Assembly: GCF_001428245.1 (NCBI RefSeq)
Contig: NZ_LMRV01000034.1
Location: forward strand, 35,474 to 99,473
Length of the DNA: 64,000 nucleotides
Direction of reading: 5' to 3'
Source: Paenibacillus sp. Soil522
Lineage (GTDB): Bacteria; Bacillota; Bacilli; Paenibacillales; Paenibacillaceae
A program made the translations under genes and the position numbers. Positions 17,426 through 26,543 of the stretch are shown here, in pieces (positions within the stretch are counted from its first letter, which is position 1; each line of letters opens with the position of its first letter). The notes under the pieces are model-generated. The model was not told the origin of the DNA and ran no database searches. It saw nothing but the letters and a program-made list of their open reading frames with translations.

Positions 17426-18682
17426 ATGCGGACGGAGACGAGATTTTGGACCAGATTGAATCTGATGAAGAGTACGCCGCTTCCGGCTGAAAGCAGGCTG
17501 GGCAAGGAAGCTGTGACTGCATTAATTATCCACTGCTGTTTTCAGTTCGGCGCATCGATGTCAGGCTTGTTCCTCAATTTATATTTGTGGAGGCTGACAC
17601 AGGATTTAACGGTTAACGGGCTGTATAACATCGTTGTCTTTTTACTGACGCCGCCTGCTTTCGCGCTCGGAGGCTGGATCGCGAAGCGGAGCGACCGCAT
17701 GGTTACGTACCGGCTGGGCATCGTCATGATAGCCGTCTTTTATTTGATGGTCGTCATCGCCCAGGAGCATGTTGCGCAATATTACATATGGTTTGCCATT
17801 TTTAACGGGATTGCGGCAGGGCTTTACTGGACCGGTTACTTAGTTATTCAATACGATGTTTCGACTGAAGCGAACCGGATAAGGTTTTTGGCGATCAATA
17901 TGATCGTATTCAATGCATCGGGGCTGGCCGGACCGGCGCTTGCCGGATTTATCATTCAACGCAACGAGGGGCTGCAGGGCTATGTTTTTATTTTCACGCT
18001 CGCGTTTGTTATGTTCCTGATTGCTGCGGTCGTCAGCTTCCGCATTCCGATGGTCCCCTCCCATCACAAAGCCTATTACTTAAAGTTTATGGGGCTTGTA
18101 ATGAACAAAAACCGGCGCTGGCTGAAGGCGTTGTACAGCTTCTTCGTGCTTGGTCTTTTCCAGGGCATCATGCTGTTTCTGCCGAACATTATGCTGTATC
18201 AAACGGTCGGCCGTGAGGATTGGGTGGGCTACTTGGGCGTTTTCTTCTCTTCGCTTACAGTCGCTACCGGCTATGTCATTTCCAGGAAAGCGCAAAAGGA
18301 GCAAGTGCGCAAATACGTGCTGCTGTCTACGACAGGCGTTGTGATCGGTTCAGCGCTGCTGCTCTTTCAAGTGGCGTTTTGGTCGGTCGCCGTCTTTATG
18401 ATTTTGTTCTCGATCTGTAATCCGCTTGCGGTCAATACGCTTACCTCCTACTACTACCGGTTAATCGGCACGCTGCCGCTCAAAGGGCAACTGCGCGTAG
18501 AATCGGTCGTCATGAGGGAGCTTTTCCTGAACGCGGGAAGGGTACTGTCTATTTCTTTACTCATCCTGCTTGCAGGCGGTTTGCAATCCGTCTGGCTGCC
18601 CGTTGTTTTGTTCACGATGGCCGTGCTGCAATACATATCCGTATTGCTGATAAAGGAGAAGCAGTGCGGGGAGCAGGAATAA
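17426..18682 (+). CDS. Major facilitator superfamily transporter
   Basis: This polytopic protein of about 418 residues has roughly twelve membrane helices and the short basic loop between helices 2 and 3 (GGWIAKRSDRMVTYRLG) typical of the superfamily. It resembles YwoG/YqgE-like Bacillales MFS proteins of unknown substrate. ATG 17417 abuts GGGGG directly, whereas ATG 17426 stands nine bases after it, so 17426 is the more likely start. The gene is monocistronic, with a strong terminator after it. Confidence 0.87.
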   Translation: MRTETRFWTRLNLMKSTPLPAESRLGKEAVTALIIHCCFQFGASMSGLFLNLYLWRLTQDLTVNGLYNIVVFLLTPPAFALGGWIAKRSDRMVTYRLGIVMIAVFYLMVVIAQEHVAQYYIWFAIFNGIAAGLYWTGYLVIQYDVSTEANRIRFLAINMIVFNASGLAGPALAGFIIQRNEGLQGYVFIFTLAFVMFLIAAVVSFRIPMVPSHHKAYYLKFMGLVMNKNRRWLKALYSFFVLGLFQGIMLFLPNIMLYQTVGREDWVGYLGVFFSSLTVATGYVISRKAQKEQVRKYVLLSTTGVVIGSALLLFQVAFWSVAVFMILFSICNPLAVNTLTSYYYRLIGTLPLKGQLRVESVVMRELFLNAGRVLSISLLILLAGGLQSVWLPVVLFTMAVLQYISVLLIKEKQCGEQE

Positions 18683-18702
18683 CGGAAATATACTCAAATA
18701 GC

Positions 18703-18750
18703 TCAAGGGACTGCCCGCCAGGTGACAAGACCTGGTGGGCAGTCCCTTGA
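18703..18750 (+). terminator. Long perfect hairpin after the MFS gene
   Basis: TCAAGGGACTGCCCGCCAGGT pairs with ACCTGGTGGGCAGTCCCTTGA in two 21-base arms (one wobble) around a six-base loop. No T run follows, but position and stability fit a terminator. Confidence 0.75.
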
Positions 18751-18893
18751 CTCGTTTGCGGGATTGACAGGCCTCCTGAGAATATTTAAATAAAAAAACA
18801 GAAAAAATTATAAGCATGGCTGCTCCTAATTCTGTTATTCTGAATGGATGAAATGTCGCAGCAGATCGCGATAGCAAAGGGGGAGTTTCAGCC

Positions 18894-20234
18894 GTGAGAA
18901 GAAATAATTGTGCAATCGCTTTATGGATTACGTTAGGAATTATACTTTTAACGGGCTGTATGAAAGATAACAGCACTCCTGCGGAAAAGGACAGACAGCA
19001 GGAAAAAGTCGAGATCGAAAGACCGGTAACCCTTACTTTCTGGAGAAATTCAGGCAATAAAGCCGAAAATGCCGCCTATAATCATTTGATCGCTTCGTTC
19101 ATGGAGAAGCATCCGTTGATAAAAATAGAAATGATGCCGTTTCCGTACAGCGATTACGATACGAAGCTTAGAACCTCGGTCGCCGCAGGCAATCCACCAG
19201 ACATTATGGCGATCGACGCACCGAATCTAGCGTCCTACGCGGAAGCCGGCGCGCTGCTGCCGCTCACTGGTAACTTCAAGAGAAACGGATATATCGAAGA
19301 TATTCCGCAAACGACGATCGACGGCTACACGTACCGGCAAAATATTTATTTGGCGCCCTTGACGGAATCATCGATTGCGATGTTTTATAATAAAAAAATG
19401 TTTGAAGCTGCCGGCCTCCCTCTGCCCCCGCGCAATCCGGACGAAGCCTGGACATGGGAGCAGGTGCTTGAGGCAGCGAAAAAAATCAACGATCCGGCGA
19501 ATGGCATTTATGGCATTGATCCGGCGCAAGGCTTTCAAAACGCGGGAGCGACCGCTTATTTCAAATATCCGATCATCTGGCAATTCGGCGGGGAAGTGAT
19601 GAATCCGGAAGGGACTACGGCGAAGGGGTATCTGGACTCGCCCGAAACGAAGCGGGCGCTGGCGTTTTATGCGGGGCTGTTCACGAAATATAAAGTCGCA
19701 TCGTTCGAATATCCTGTTGATGCTTTTCCGAACCGCAAGCTGGGCATTACGATCGACGGCACATGGTCTCTTTCTCATATAGCGGAGAACTTTCCGGATT
19801 TTAAGCTGGGTGAAGACTTTGATGTTGCTCCTCTGCCAAAGGGAAGCAGACAAGCTGTAGCCAATGGCAGCTGGGGACTAGGCATATCGGCAGAGAGCAA
19901 GCATCCGGAAGAAGCCTGGATGTTCGTAAATTGGATGACCAGCTATGATGGCATGAAAATGTATACCAGTATTACGCGGGATATTCCGGCAAGGTATTCG
20001 GTCGCTAAGGAATTTACGGAACTGAATGAATATCCGAAAAATATTTTCGTCATCCAAAACCAGAAGTACGGCAGACCGCGCCCCATTACGCCGGTGTTTC
20101 CGCAAGTATCGGAGGCCGTCAAAAAATTGTTCGAGGAAATAACGCTGGAGAAGCGGAACTTGGATGATGCGGTTCAGGCTGCAATCAGCACGATCGATAA
20201 GGCGTATGCTGATTCACAGGCCATTTCGAAATGA
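18894..20234 (+). CDS. Sugar-binding lipoprotein (family 1 extracellular solute-binding protein)
   Basis: A 446-residue lipoprotein: the signal peptide ends in the lipobox LLTGC with the lipidated cysteine at 22. It is followed by a sugar-type binding protein fold starting VTLTFWRNSGN (about 43), with the AAGNPPDIMAID hinge segment near 100 and WMFVNWM near 342. The GTG start follows AAAGGGGGAG. No permease or ATPase gene is next to it. Instead it is immediately followed by a YesM-type kinase and a YesN-type regulator. It may therefore serve as the sugar sensor of that system, or work with permeases encoded elsewhere. Confidence 0.9.
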   Translation: MRRNNCAIALWITLGIILLTGCMKDNSTPAEKDRQQEKVEIERPVTLTFWRNSGNKAENAAYNHLIASFMEKHPLIKIEMMPFPYSDYDTKLRTSVAAGNPPDIMAIDAPNLASYAEAGALLPLTGNFKRNGYIEDIPQTTIDGYTYRQNIYLAPLTESSIAMFYNKKMFEAAGLPLPPRNPDEAWTWEQVLEAAKKINDPANGIYGIDPAQGFQNAGATAYFKYPIIWQFGGEVMNPEGTTAKGYLDSPETKRALAFYAGLFTKYKVASFEYPVDAFPNRKLGITIDGTWSLSHIAENFPDFKLGEDFDVAPLPKGSRQAVANGSWGLGISAESKHPEEAWMFVNWMTSYDGMKMYTSITRDIPARYSVAKEFTELNEYPKNIFVIQNQKYGRPRPITPVFPQVSEAVKKLFEEITLEKRNLDDAVQAAISTIDKAYADSQAISK

Positions 20235-20260
20235 CGATGATGAATGGAGGGTGCTGCCCG

Positions 20261-22045
20261 ATGTTTTTCTCGCTAAGAAGCCGGCTGATGGCGGCTTTCT
20301 CTTTGCTGCTTATCGTCCCGTTCATTACGCTCGTGCTCGTGCTCAGCCAAGAGTCGTCCAAGCTTATTCGGCAATCGATCGAAACGTCGACTTCTCAGAC
20401 GATCGAGCAATTTGGCTCACATGTCAATACGTCTATGACGCAGGTTGAAGAAATCGGCAATCAAGTGATGAGCAACCGCGTGACGCAGGAATGGATCACG
20501 GCTCAAATGAGCCGGGAAAGCTCGGTAGAGGAGCGTCTTCTCGCCAAGCAAAAGCTGCTCGAGTATGTATCGTCGTATTCGATAAACAATTCCAGCGGTA
20601 TCTCCATCGGGGTATTCTCTAACTTCGGCGGCGGTGTATGGACACAGGACCGCACCTATTTGGAGCAGGATTGGTATGCGCGGTTTATCGAAGAGGATAA
20701 GCGCTGGACGAAGGCGCATTCGGATCCCGACCAAGCGGATACGATAATGAAAGCCAGATTAGTTAACAGTTATATGCTTCCCTTGGTACAATTGCAATCG
20801 TTTACAAAATCAGGGTTTGTGAAAATCAATTATCCAACCTCTGTGCTGCGGGATGCTATCGAGAAAATCCGTTTTGGAGAAACCGGCCGGGCCTACCTGC
20901 TGGCCTCGGACGGCAGCAGCGTGCTTAACCAGCAGCTGCCGGAGGAAAGTGTGTCGATATTGTCGGCAGGCCTTGCAGAAATTAAAGCGGCGCAGAGCAA
21001 TGCGACGAGCGGTGTCTTTCCGATTAAGAGAGAAGATGACAGCTATTTATTGTTTTATCGATATTTTGAAGAGCAGGACTGGTATGTAATCGGAGAGGTT
21101 CCCGAGAAGGAGCTGTTCGTAAAGATCGATCAAATCCGCCGGACGATGCTGTTTATTAGCCTGATATTGCTGATGCTTGTTATTCTTGTCGCATTCTGGC
21201 TCTCCTACGGCATTACAAGACCGCTTACGTCGATGGCCAGAGCGATGAAGCATGTCGAGCGGGGAGAATTTGCGCAAGCCTTCAGCATGATGCCGTCCGT
21301 TCGCACCGGTCATAGCGAGGTCGGCTACGTGACGAGGGTATTCGAAAATATGACGACAAGGCTGCGCTATTTGATAGAGACGGAGTTCGAGACGAATCTG
21401 CGACGCAAAAATGCAGAGTATAAGGCACTGCTGCTGCAAATCAATCCGCATTTTTTTAACAACACGTTAGAAATTATAAGCGGGCTTGCCGCAATGAAAA
21501 AAAATGACGTATTGATGGACGCGACGGAGGCGCTGGGGCAAATGATGCGATACTCGCTTAATTTAAATAGTGATTTGGTTAAGGTGAAGGAAGAGATGAA
21601 CTATATTCGCGATTATTTGTTCATCCTGCAGCTGCGTTACGAGGAACGGCTTCATGTCGAGATTGAAGAGGATATGGCAGCCAGTCAACTGATGATTGCG
21701 AAATTTATATTGCAGCCGATCGTAGAGAATGCTGTTAAATACAGCTTGGAGGAGAGCGGCGTAGCGAAAATTTCGCTCCAAGTGAGAACGGAGCAGGACC
21801 GTCTTCACATTGCCGTGGCAGACAACGGGATCGGCATGGATGCTGCATTAATCGCGCATTTAATGGGAGAGCTGAGCAATGCGGATTCGGTCGATATTTT
21901 GAACAGCGGCGGGGACAGCATCGGACTGCGAAATGTGCTGGCGCGCTGCCGGCTATATTATGGGGAGCAGCTTAAGGTTAGCATTGAATCGAGGCGCGGC
22001 GAAGGGACTGAAATTCGAATCAGTATTCCCGCGGTTAAGGGGTGA
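20261..22045 (+). CDS. YesM-type sensor histidine kinase (Cache-HAMP-His_kinase)
   Basis: This kinase has about 594 residues. Membrane segment one (about 8-28), an extracellular Cache-type sensor region (about 30-285), membrane segment two (about 290-312), HAMP (about 312-370), then the His_kinase/HATPase pair follow. The phospho-accepting histidine is His397 in INPHFFNN, with QPIVENAVKYS (N box), DNGIGM and IGLRNVLARC in the ATPase domain. ATG 20261 is preferred to the upstream ATG 20231 because TGGAGGG lies 10 bases before it. Its stop overlaps the regulator gene region. Such kinases usually control carbohydrate uptake genes. Confidence 0.92.
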   Translation: MFFSLRSRLMAAFSLLLIVPFITLVLVLSQESSKLIRQSIETSTSQTIEQFGSHVNTSMTQVEEIGNQVMSNRVTQEWITAQMSRESSVEERLLAKQKLLEYVSSYSINNSSGISIGVFSNFGGGVWTQDRTYLEQDWYARFIEEDKRWTKAHSDPDQADTIMKARLVNSYMLPLVQLQSFTKSGFVKINYPTSVLRDAIEKIRFGETGRAYLLASDGSSVLNQQLPEESVSILSAGLAEIKAAQSNATSGVFPIKREDDSYLLFYRYFEEQDWYVIGEVPEKELFVKIDQIRRTMLFISLILLMLVILVAFWLSYGITRPLTSMARAMKHVERGEFAQAFSMMPSVRTGHSEVGYVTRVFENMTTRLRYLIETEFETNLRRKNAEYKALLLQINPHFFNNTLEIISGLAAMKKNDVLMDATEALGQMMRYSLNLNSDLVKVKEEMNYIRDYLFILQLRYEERLHVEIEEDMAASQLMIAKFILQPIVENAVKYSLEESGVAKISLQVRTEQDRLHIAVADNGIGMDAALIAHLMGELSNADSVDILNSGGDSIGLRNVLARCRLYYGEQLKVSIESRRGEGTEIRISIPAVKG

Positions 22046-22050
22046 GAGAC

Positions 22051-23667
22051 GTGTACAGCATTATTATAGTCGATGATGAAGCGGGTGTACGGAACAGCAT
22101 AAAAGCGAAAATCGATTGGAACGCCGCCGGCTTTCAAATCGAGGCTGAAGCGTCGAACGGCGAGGAAGCGCTGGCGCTTCTGCAGGAGCGCCGCCTTCCG
22201 GACGTGCTGATAACCGATATCCGCATGCCGCAGATGGATGGCATCGGGCTGATTACGGCTTGCAAGCGATTGTATCCGTCGCTCAAACTCGTCGTATTAT
22301 CCGGTTATTCCGATTACGCTTATATGCAGGCAGCCATTCAGGCCGGCGTTAAGGATTATTTGCTGAAGCCGGTTGGCCGCAAGGAGCTGGCCGCACTGCT
22401 AGAGAAGCTGTCAGCAGAAATTGCTTTAGAGCAGACCGGTGAACAGCTGCAGCGGGCTGAGCAGCTGCAAAGAGAGCAGCAGCTGCTCTCCCTACAGGAG
22501 CAAATGCTGCTAAGGCTGGTCAAGGAGGAGTTTTACAGCCTCTTGCTTATTAAGGAAAGGCTGGAGCAGCTGCATTTGTCGGCGCTTATTGATGAGCAGC
22601 TTCAAGCCCAGTTCATTGCGGTCGAAATGAGAGTGCCGACCGGCAGGCTTGGCGATGAACGCGAGCATATCGATCTGCTGCATATGGCTTTCCAGATGCT
22701 TTGCCGGGAAACGGCAAGCGGATATTCGGGCATTCATCCTTTCTACGATGCCAGCCATCCTACGATGATGCATTTTTTAGTGGAAATAGCGGAAGCGGGT
22801 GAAGGGGCCGATTGCACGGAACGGTTTATTCGCCAAATTAAACAAAATATACAAAAGTATTTGAGGCTCGACTCCGTTATCGGAGTGGGAGAAAAGGTTA
22901 ACGGCGTGCGGCTATTCAAAAACGGCTATTCATCCAGCATGCTCTCGTGGAGCCGCAGCACGATTCACGGAACGAATGGAGCGGGTGACCCTGGGGTACA
23001 GGATTTGATAGCGGCTTTTTCGCCGGAAATAGAAAGGCAGCTTGTCGTGTCCGTGGAGAACGGCGACTACAAGTCCTATTCGGCGCTGATTGAGCGCATT
23101 ATTCCGCGGGGGATCGATTATCCGATGTTTACCTTCACCTTTATCGCTTCGCGCATCCTGCTCCTTTTTCATTCTATCGCCAAAAAGTATGAAGCGGGGG
23201 AAGCGGTGCTGCAGAAGCGGATCTGGGATTGTCAAATGACGATCGGTGACTTTCATTCGCGGGAGCAGGTACTCGGGCAGCTGGAGGAGCTTGCGCGTCT
23301 GGTCATGAAGGAAGCGCTGAAAACGCGGAGCTCAAGCGGTCAATCTATCGTGAAGGCCGTTCAAAAATATGTGGATGATAATTTTGCCTATGAGCTGACG
23401 TTGTCCTCGCTTGCAGGGATGTTCCACCTTAACGAGACGTATTTGTCAGGCCTGTTCAAACAGCATGCAGGCGTGACATTCAGCGAGTACGTTACGAGCT
23501 TGCGGATGAACAAGGCGGGCGAGCTGCTCGCGCAAAGCGAGCTTAAGCTGACGGATATCGCGATGCTCGTCGGTATTTCCAGCTCCAGCTATTTCAGTAC
23601 CTCCTTCAAAAAATATTACGGCATGAGTCCTAAGGAATACCGGGAACGGCAGCACGAGAAAACATGA
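22051..23667 (+). CDS. YesN-type response regulator (REC + AraC helix-turn-helix)
   Basis: The 539-residue regulator has a receiver domain (1-120) with phospho-acceptor Asp56 in LITDIRMPQMDG and the KDYLLKPV lysine near 110. A long linker region (about 130-420) with a coiled coil of repeated Glu/Gln/Leu follows, then an AraC-type double helix-turn-helix (about 430-535; SLAGMFHLNETYLSGLFKQ and SYFSTSFKKYYGMSPKEYR). Of two GTG starts, 22051 has AAGGGG eight bases before it. It is encoded directly after its kinase partner. The downstream fructan locus at 26.5-44.6 kb is a plausible target, but no operator has been identified. Confidence 0.92.
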   Translation: MYSIIIVDDEAGVRNSIKAKIDWNAAGFQIEAEASNGEEALALLQERRLPDVLITDIRMPQMDGIGLITACKRLYPSLKLVVLSGYSDYAYMQAAIQAGVKDYLLKPVGRKELAALLEKLSAEIALEQTGEQLQRAEQLQREQQLLSLQEQMLLRLVKEEFYSLLLIKERLEQLHLSALIDEQLQAQFIAVEMRVPTGRLGDEREHIDLLHMAFQMLCRETASGYSGIHPFYDASHPTMMHFLVEIAEAGEGADCTERFIRQIKQNIQKYLRLDSVIGVGEKVNGVRLFKNGYSSSMLSWSRSTIHGTNGAGDPGVQDLIAAFSPEIERQLVVSVENGDYKSYSALIERIIPRGIDYPMFTFTFIASRILLLFHSIAKKYEAGEAVLQKRIWDCQMTIGDFHSREQVLGQLEELARLVMKEALKTRSSSGQSIVKAVQKYVDDNFAYELTLSSLAGMFHLNETYLSGLFKQHAGVTFSEYVTSLRMNKAGELLAQSELKLTDIAMLVGISSSSYFSTSFKKYYGMSPKEYRERQHEKT

Positions 23668-23729
23668 ATCTGATGTAAAAAGAAGGACGTTCGTCTTGCA
23701 ATAAATACAGATTATAAGTGAGCATGCGA

Positions 23730-24402
23730 AAAAACATGCGCATCTTACATTGGTATTGTTTGATAGCACCGCGGCGCTCCATTTCTTCGAAGTCTAGCCT
23801 AAATCACGAATACAAAGATCGCTTTTTTCAACCGTCTTCACTTGCCCAGAGCCGTATAATCCGTCATTGTTCTTGCCACTTCCCACGTCAACGTGCAAAA
23901 ATGTACCGGTTATTAATTCATATTCCAGTTGAATTTTCATGCCCGATGCGTGTGCACTGCCACCCGATCCTTAATAGCGATCCGCGTATTGATCCGGGAG
24001 TTGAAAAACAGTGGAATCCAAAATCCGAATCCGTTTGATATACGCATCAACCGGTAAGGAATCGAGATAGAGGAAGCTATTTTTTCATGGAGAAGTGTAG
24101 AAAACAGGGATCGAGGAAACGCACATCCGATGCATTAAAACGTTGATTGAGACCTTCCGCGCTCATCGAAAGGTCGGTCCGTGCATCCAACTGACCACAT
24201 AAACATGTGAGGGGTTTGGTGGATAGATCTTCGTTGAAAAAGGCGCATAGCGAGATGAAATCTCGCGCAGTCAGTTTACGTATTCGACGGATAAAGCCTG
24301 TTTTTTTGGCAAGTGCCTCGAGCTGGGATCGGGAAAATGTGATTGTAATTCTTGTGCCAGGAGCTGCATTTCATCACTGATAGAAAGAGGAGTTGGTTTC
24401 AT
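23730..24402 (-). pseudogene. Decayed IS231/IS4-family transposase remnant
   Basis: Reading the minus strand in shifting frames gives recognisable IS231-type pieces. An N-terminal MKPTPLSISDEMQLLAQEL (from 24402) and DFISLCAFFNEDLSTKPLTC come first, then SAEGLNQRFNASDVRFL, KIQLEYELITGTFLHVDVGS and DLCIRDLG. At least three frameshifts and stops break the frame, and the C-terminal half with the last catalytic glutamate region is missing. No terminal repeats were found. The 850-base interval 23668-24516 holds nothing else that I can recognise. Confidence 0.7.
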
Positions 24403-24516
24403 AATAACCGTCCCGCCGCTTTAACATGATAAGTATTGTCGGACTAATTCCCAGTATCCCTTACATAAACTAAATTAGGCGTAGACTACAGATGCAAAGG
24501 GGGGGGGAGAGTAGTC

Positions 24517-26151
24517 ATGGCATTGAAAATATGGGTTGCCCGCAACAACGATACACTCCGAATCATAGCGGAACAGAAGCGTATATCGATTGATGATCTC
24601 ATAACAGTTAATCCATCCATCGAATACCCCGATCAGAACATCGCTGGTAAGCTGGTAAACCTTCCTTTCGTCACGGAATCGGACATGAGGCAAGCCGCTA
24701 TTCCTCCGACTTGTCCCCAACCATCAGAATATATCGATAATTGGATTCCTTTGACTCCATTGGAAACCATGGCGGAAAACGAATACGATGTTCTCATTGT
24801 AGGTACAGGTGCCGGAGGAGGAACCATGCTCTGGAGACTGTGCGAACAGTGGCGGAATAACGGTAAACGGATTGGCATTATTGAACGAGGAAGCATTGTT
24901 ATGCCATCACATGGCCGCAACCTTCCTATGATGAATCGTACTCGTCTTACACAATTATATCAATATGTATCAAAATCTTTGCAAGGCTCCTTACCGGAGT
25001 TTATAGGGGCAAGAGAAGTTATATGCCTTGGGGGAAGGACCGTGTTCTGGGATTTAGTTACTTCACGCCTGGATTTGTCCCTGCTTCCGGATTGGCCGGT
25101 TCCGCTTCGTGAAATGGACACCTATTATGCCATGGCCGAACGGGTCATGAATGTCACCCAAGAATATGCCAAAGGGTCTTCGTTAACGGAGAGTTTGCTC
25201 ACTCGACTACAAGAAGGCGGTTTTCCCGAATCGAGATATATGCCGATAGCTGCTGATCTTCAGCCGACAAAGTTCGGGGAAGTTCACGCGGATGTTTTTT
25301 TTAGTTCGTTTTCTCTGCTGGCTAAAGCTTCATTCCTCAGATCTTTCGATTTGGCTATAAATGCCCGTGCAGTTCAAGTGCTGGTCGATCAGGGGAAAGC
25401 AACCGGCGTCAAGGTCATGTCTCCGGATATGAGATCTTTTATTCTCAAGGCAAAAACGGTCGTATTGTCGGCCAGTACGTATGAAACTCCGCGTTTGCTG
25501 CTCAATTCGGGTATCGAGGGAGGGGCGGTCGGCCATTACATGACCAATCAAGTTTTTATGCTGGCTCCCGGAAAAGTGAGGCGCAGCGAATTCACGGGCA
25601 TTGCAGGAACTCTTGCCATATTAATTACTGGAACGCCGGAAAAGCCCTATCAAATACGTCTAATAGGGCCGAGCGGTTATGATTGGTATCCATCTTCCGA
25701 AGAAAAACCGTTCATAGATGAGCTGGACATACTTCTCCAATGTTTTGGCAAGATTGATCCGCGGTATGAAAACAGGGTCAGTCTCAACCCTAACAGAAAA
25801 GATGAATACGGAGTACCGGAAATAGAAGTATTCTTTTCTTTCAGTGAAGCAGAACATGCCGAAATTCAAAAGATGTTGGAAACTGTTAAGCAGATTTCTT
25901 CCGTCGTCGATATCACCATGGGTGAAGTCTGCCTTGTACCTACCGGAGATTTGCATCACACTTCGGGTACGTGCCGTATGGGGGATGATCCTTCGACATC
26001 GGTCACGGATCAGTACGGTCAAGTTCACAGCATTTCCGGACTGTATGTGGCCGACAACAGTGTTTTGCCATTCATCGGGTCCGGAAATCCAACGTTGACA
26101 ACAGTTGCGCTAGCCATTAGAACGGCAGATCATATCATCACGCTAGCGTGA
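24517..26151 (+). CDS. LysM-domain GMC-type FAD oxidoreductase
   Basis: This 544-residue protein joins a LysM-like N-terminus (about 5-50; WVARNNDTLRIIAEQKRIS, then DDLITVNPSI and LVNLP) to a glucose-methanol-choline-type flavoenzyme. FAD binding is shown by GTGAGGG at 96-102. The C-terminal GMC domain carries HHTSGTCRMG with the catalytic-type histidine near 480, and the closing GNPTLT motif near 525. No signal peptide is visible, so a cell-wall role for the LysM is unproven. The substrate is unknown (alcohol or sugar). It has AT-richer codon use than its neighbours and sits beside a transposase remnant, suggesting transfer. The ribosome binding site is a run of G before ATG 24517. Confidence 0.8.
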   Translation: MALKIWVARNNDTLRIIAEQKRISIDDLITVNPSIEYPDQNIAGKLVNLPFVTESDMRQAAIPPTCPQPSEYIDNWIPLTPLETMAENEYDVLIVGTGAGGGTMLWRLCEQWRNNGKRIGIIERGSIVMPSHGRNLPMMNRTRLTQLYQYVSKSLQGSLPEFIGAREVICLGGRTVFWDLVTSRLDLSLLPDWPVPLREMDTYYAMAERVMNVTQEYAKGSSLTESLLTRLQEGGFPESRYMPIAADLQPTKFGEVHADVFFSSFSLLAKASFLRSFDLAINARAVQVLVDQGKATGVKVMSPDMRSFILKAKTVVLSASTYETPRLLLNSGIEGGAVGHYMTNQVFMLAPGKVRRSEFTGIAGTLAILITGTPEKPYQIRLIGPSGYDWYPSSEEKPFIDELDILLQCFGKIDPRYENRVSLNPNRKDEYGVPEIEVFFSFSEAEHAEIQKMLETVKQISSVVDITMGEVCLVPTGDLHHTSGTCRMGDDPSTSVTDQYGQVHSISGLYVADNSVLPFIGSGNPTLTTVALAIRTADHIITLA

Positions 26152-26177
26152 ATATTTCATGAGCATTTTTTTCATTT

Positions 26178-26225
26178 TGGGGGTGTAGGTATTTCTAACT
26201 TGATGGGCATGTGTAATCACCCCCA
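26178..26225 (+). terminator. Hairpin after the GMC gene, possible terminator
   Basis: TGGGGGTG pairs with CACCCCCA across a 32-base loop and is followed by TTTT. It lies 27 bases after the oxidoreductase stop. The loop is long, so this is tentative. Confidence 0.4.
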
Positions 26226-26318
26226 TTTTAAGCAATAATTATCCATATCAACGGTATCAGAACAAAAAGAGTAGCTGATAGCGCTAAAAGCTATTTTGCT
26301 ATTTCGCGTTCCAAATTC

Positions 26319-26354
26319 AAAAAGATGACCCAAAATCCGGGGTCATCTTTTTTT
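26319..26354 (+). terminator. Rho-independent terminator
   Basis: AAAAAGATGACCC pairs with GGGTCATCTTTTT around a short loop and runs into T residues. It separates the oxidoreductase gene from the carbohydrate locus. Confidence 0.85.
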
Positions 26355-26543
26355 ATGTCCGCCTTCATAATGAAATCCCCGCCTCGATCATTAGTCCCAA
26401 AAACTTTGAAAGTCCTGACCCGAGCATTCTGAAATTAGTGTGGATTTCTTTTTGATATATTGATCATGCAGCAGCAATTCAAAGTGCTTTCTCCCTGTTC
26501 CGGCAGGGCGGGAGAGCGGAAAAAACGAATTCGGGGGTTGGCC

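Noticed and set aside
23718..24038. 106-codon plus-strand frame in the gap before the GMC gene
   Set aside because: It is antisense to the transposase remnant; the meaningful reading is on the minus strand.
26460..26543. Upstream TTG start extending the large binding protein by 28 residues
   Set aside because: No ribosome site, and the added residues are polar and basic ahead of the membrane anchor; GTG 26544 with GGGGG before it fits better.
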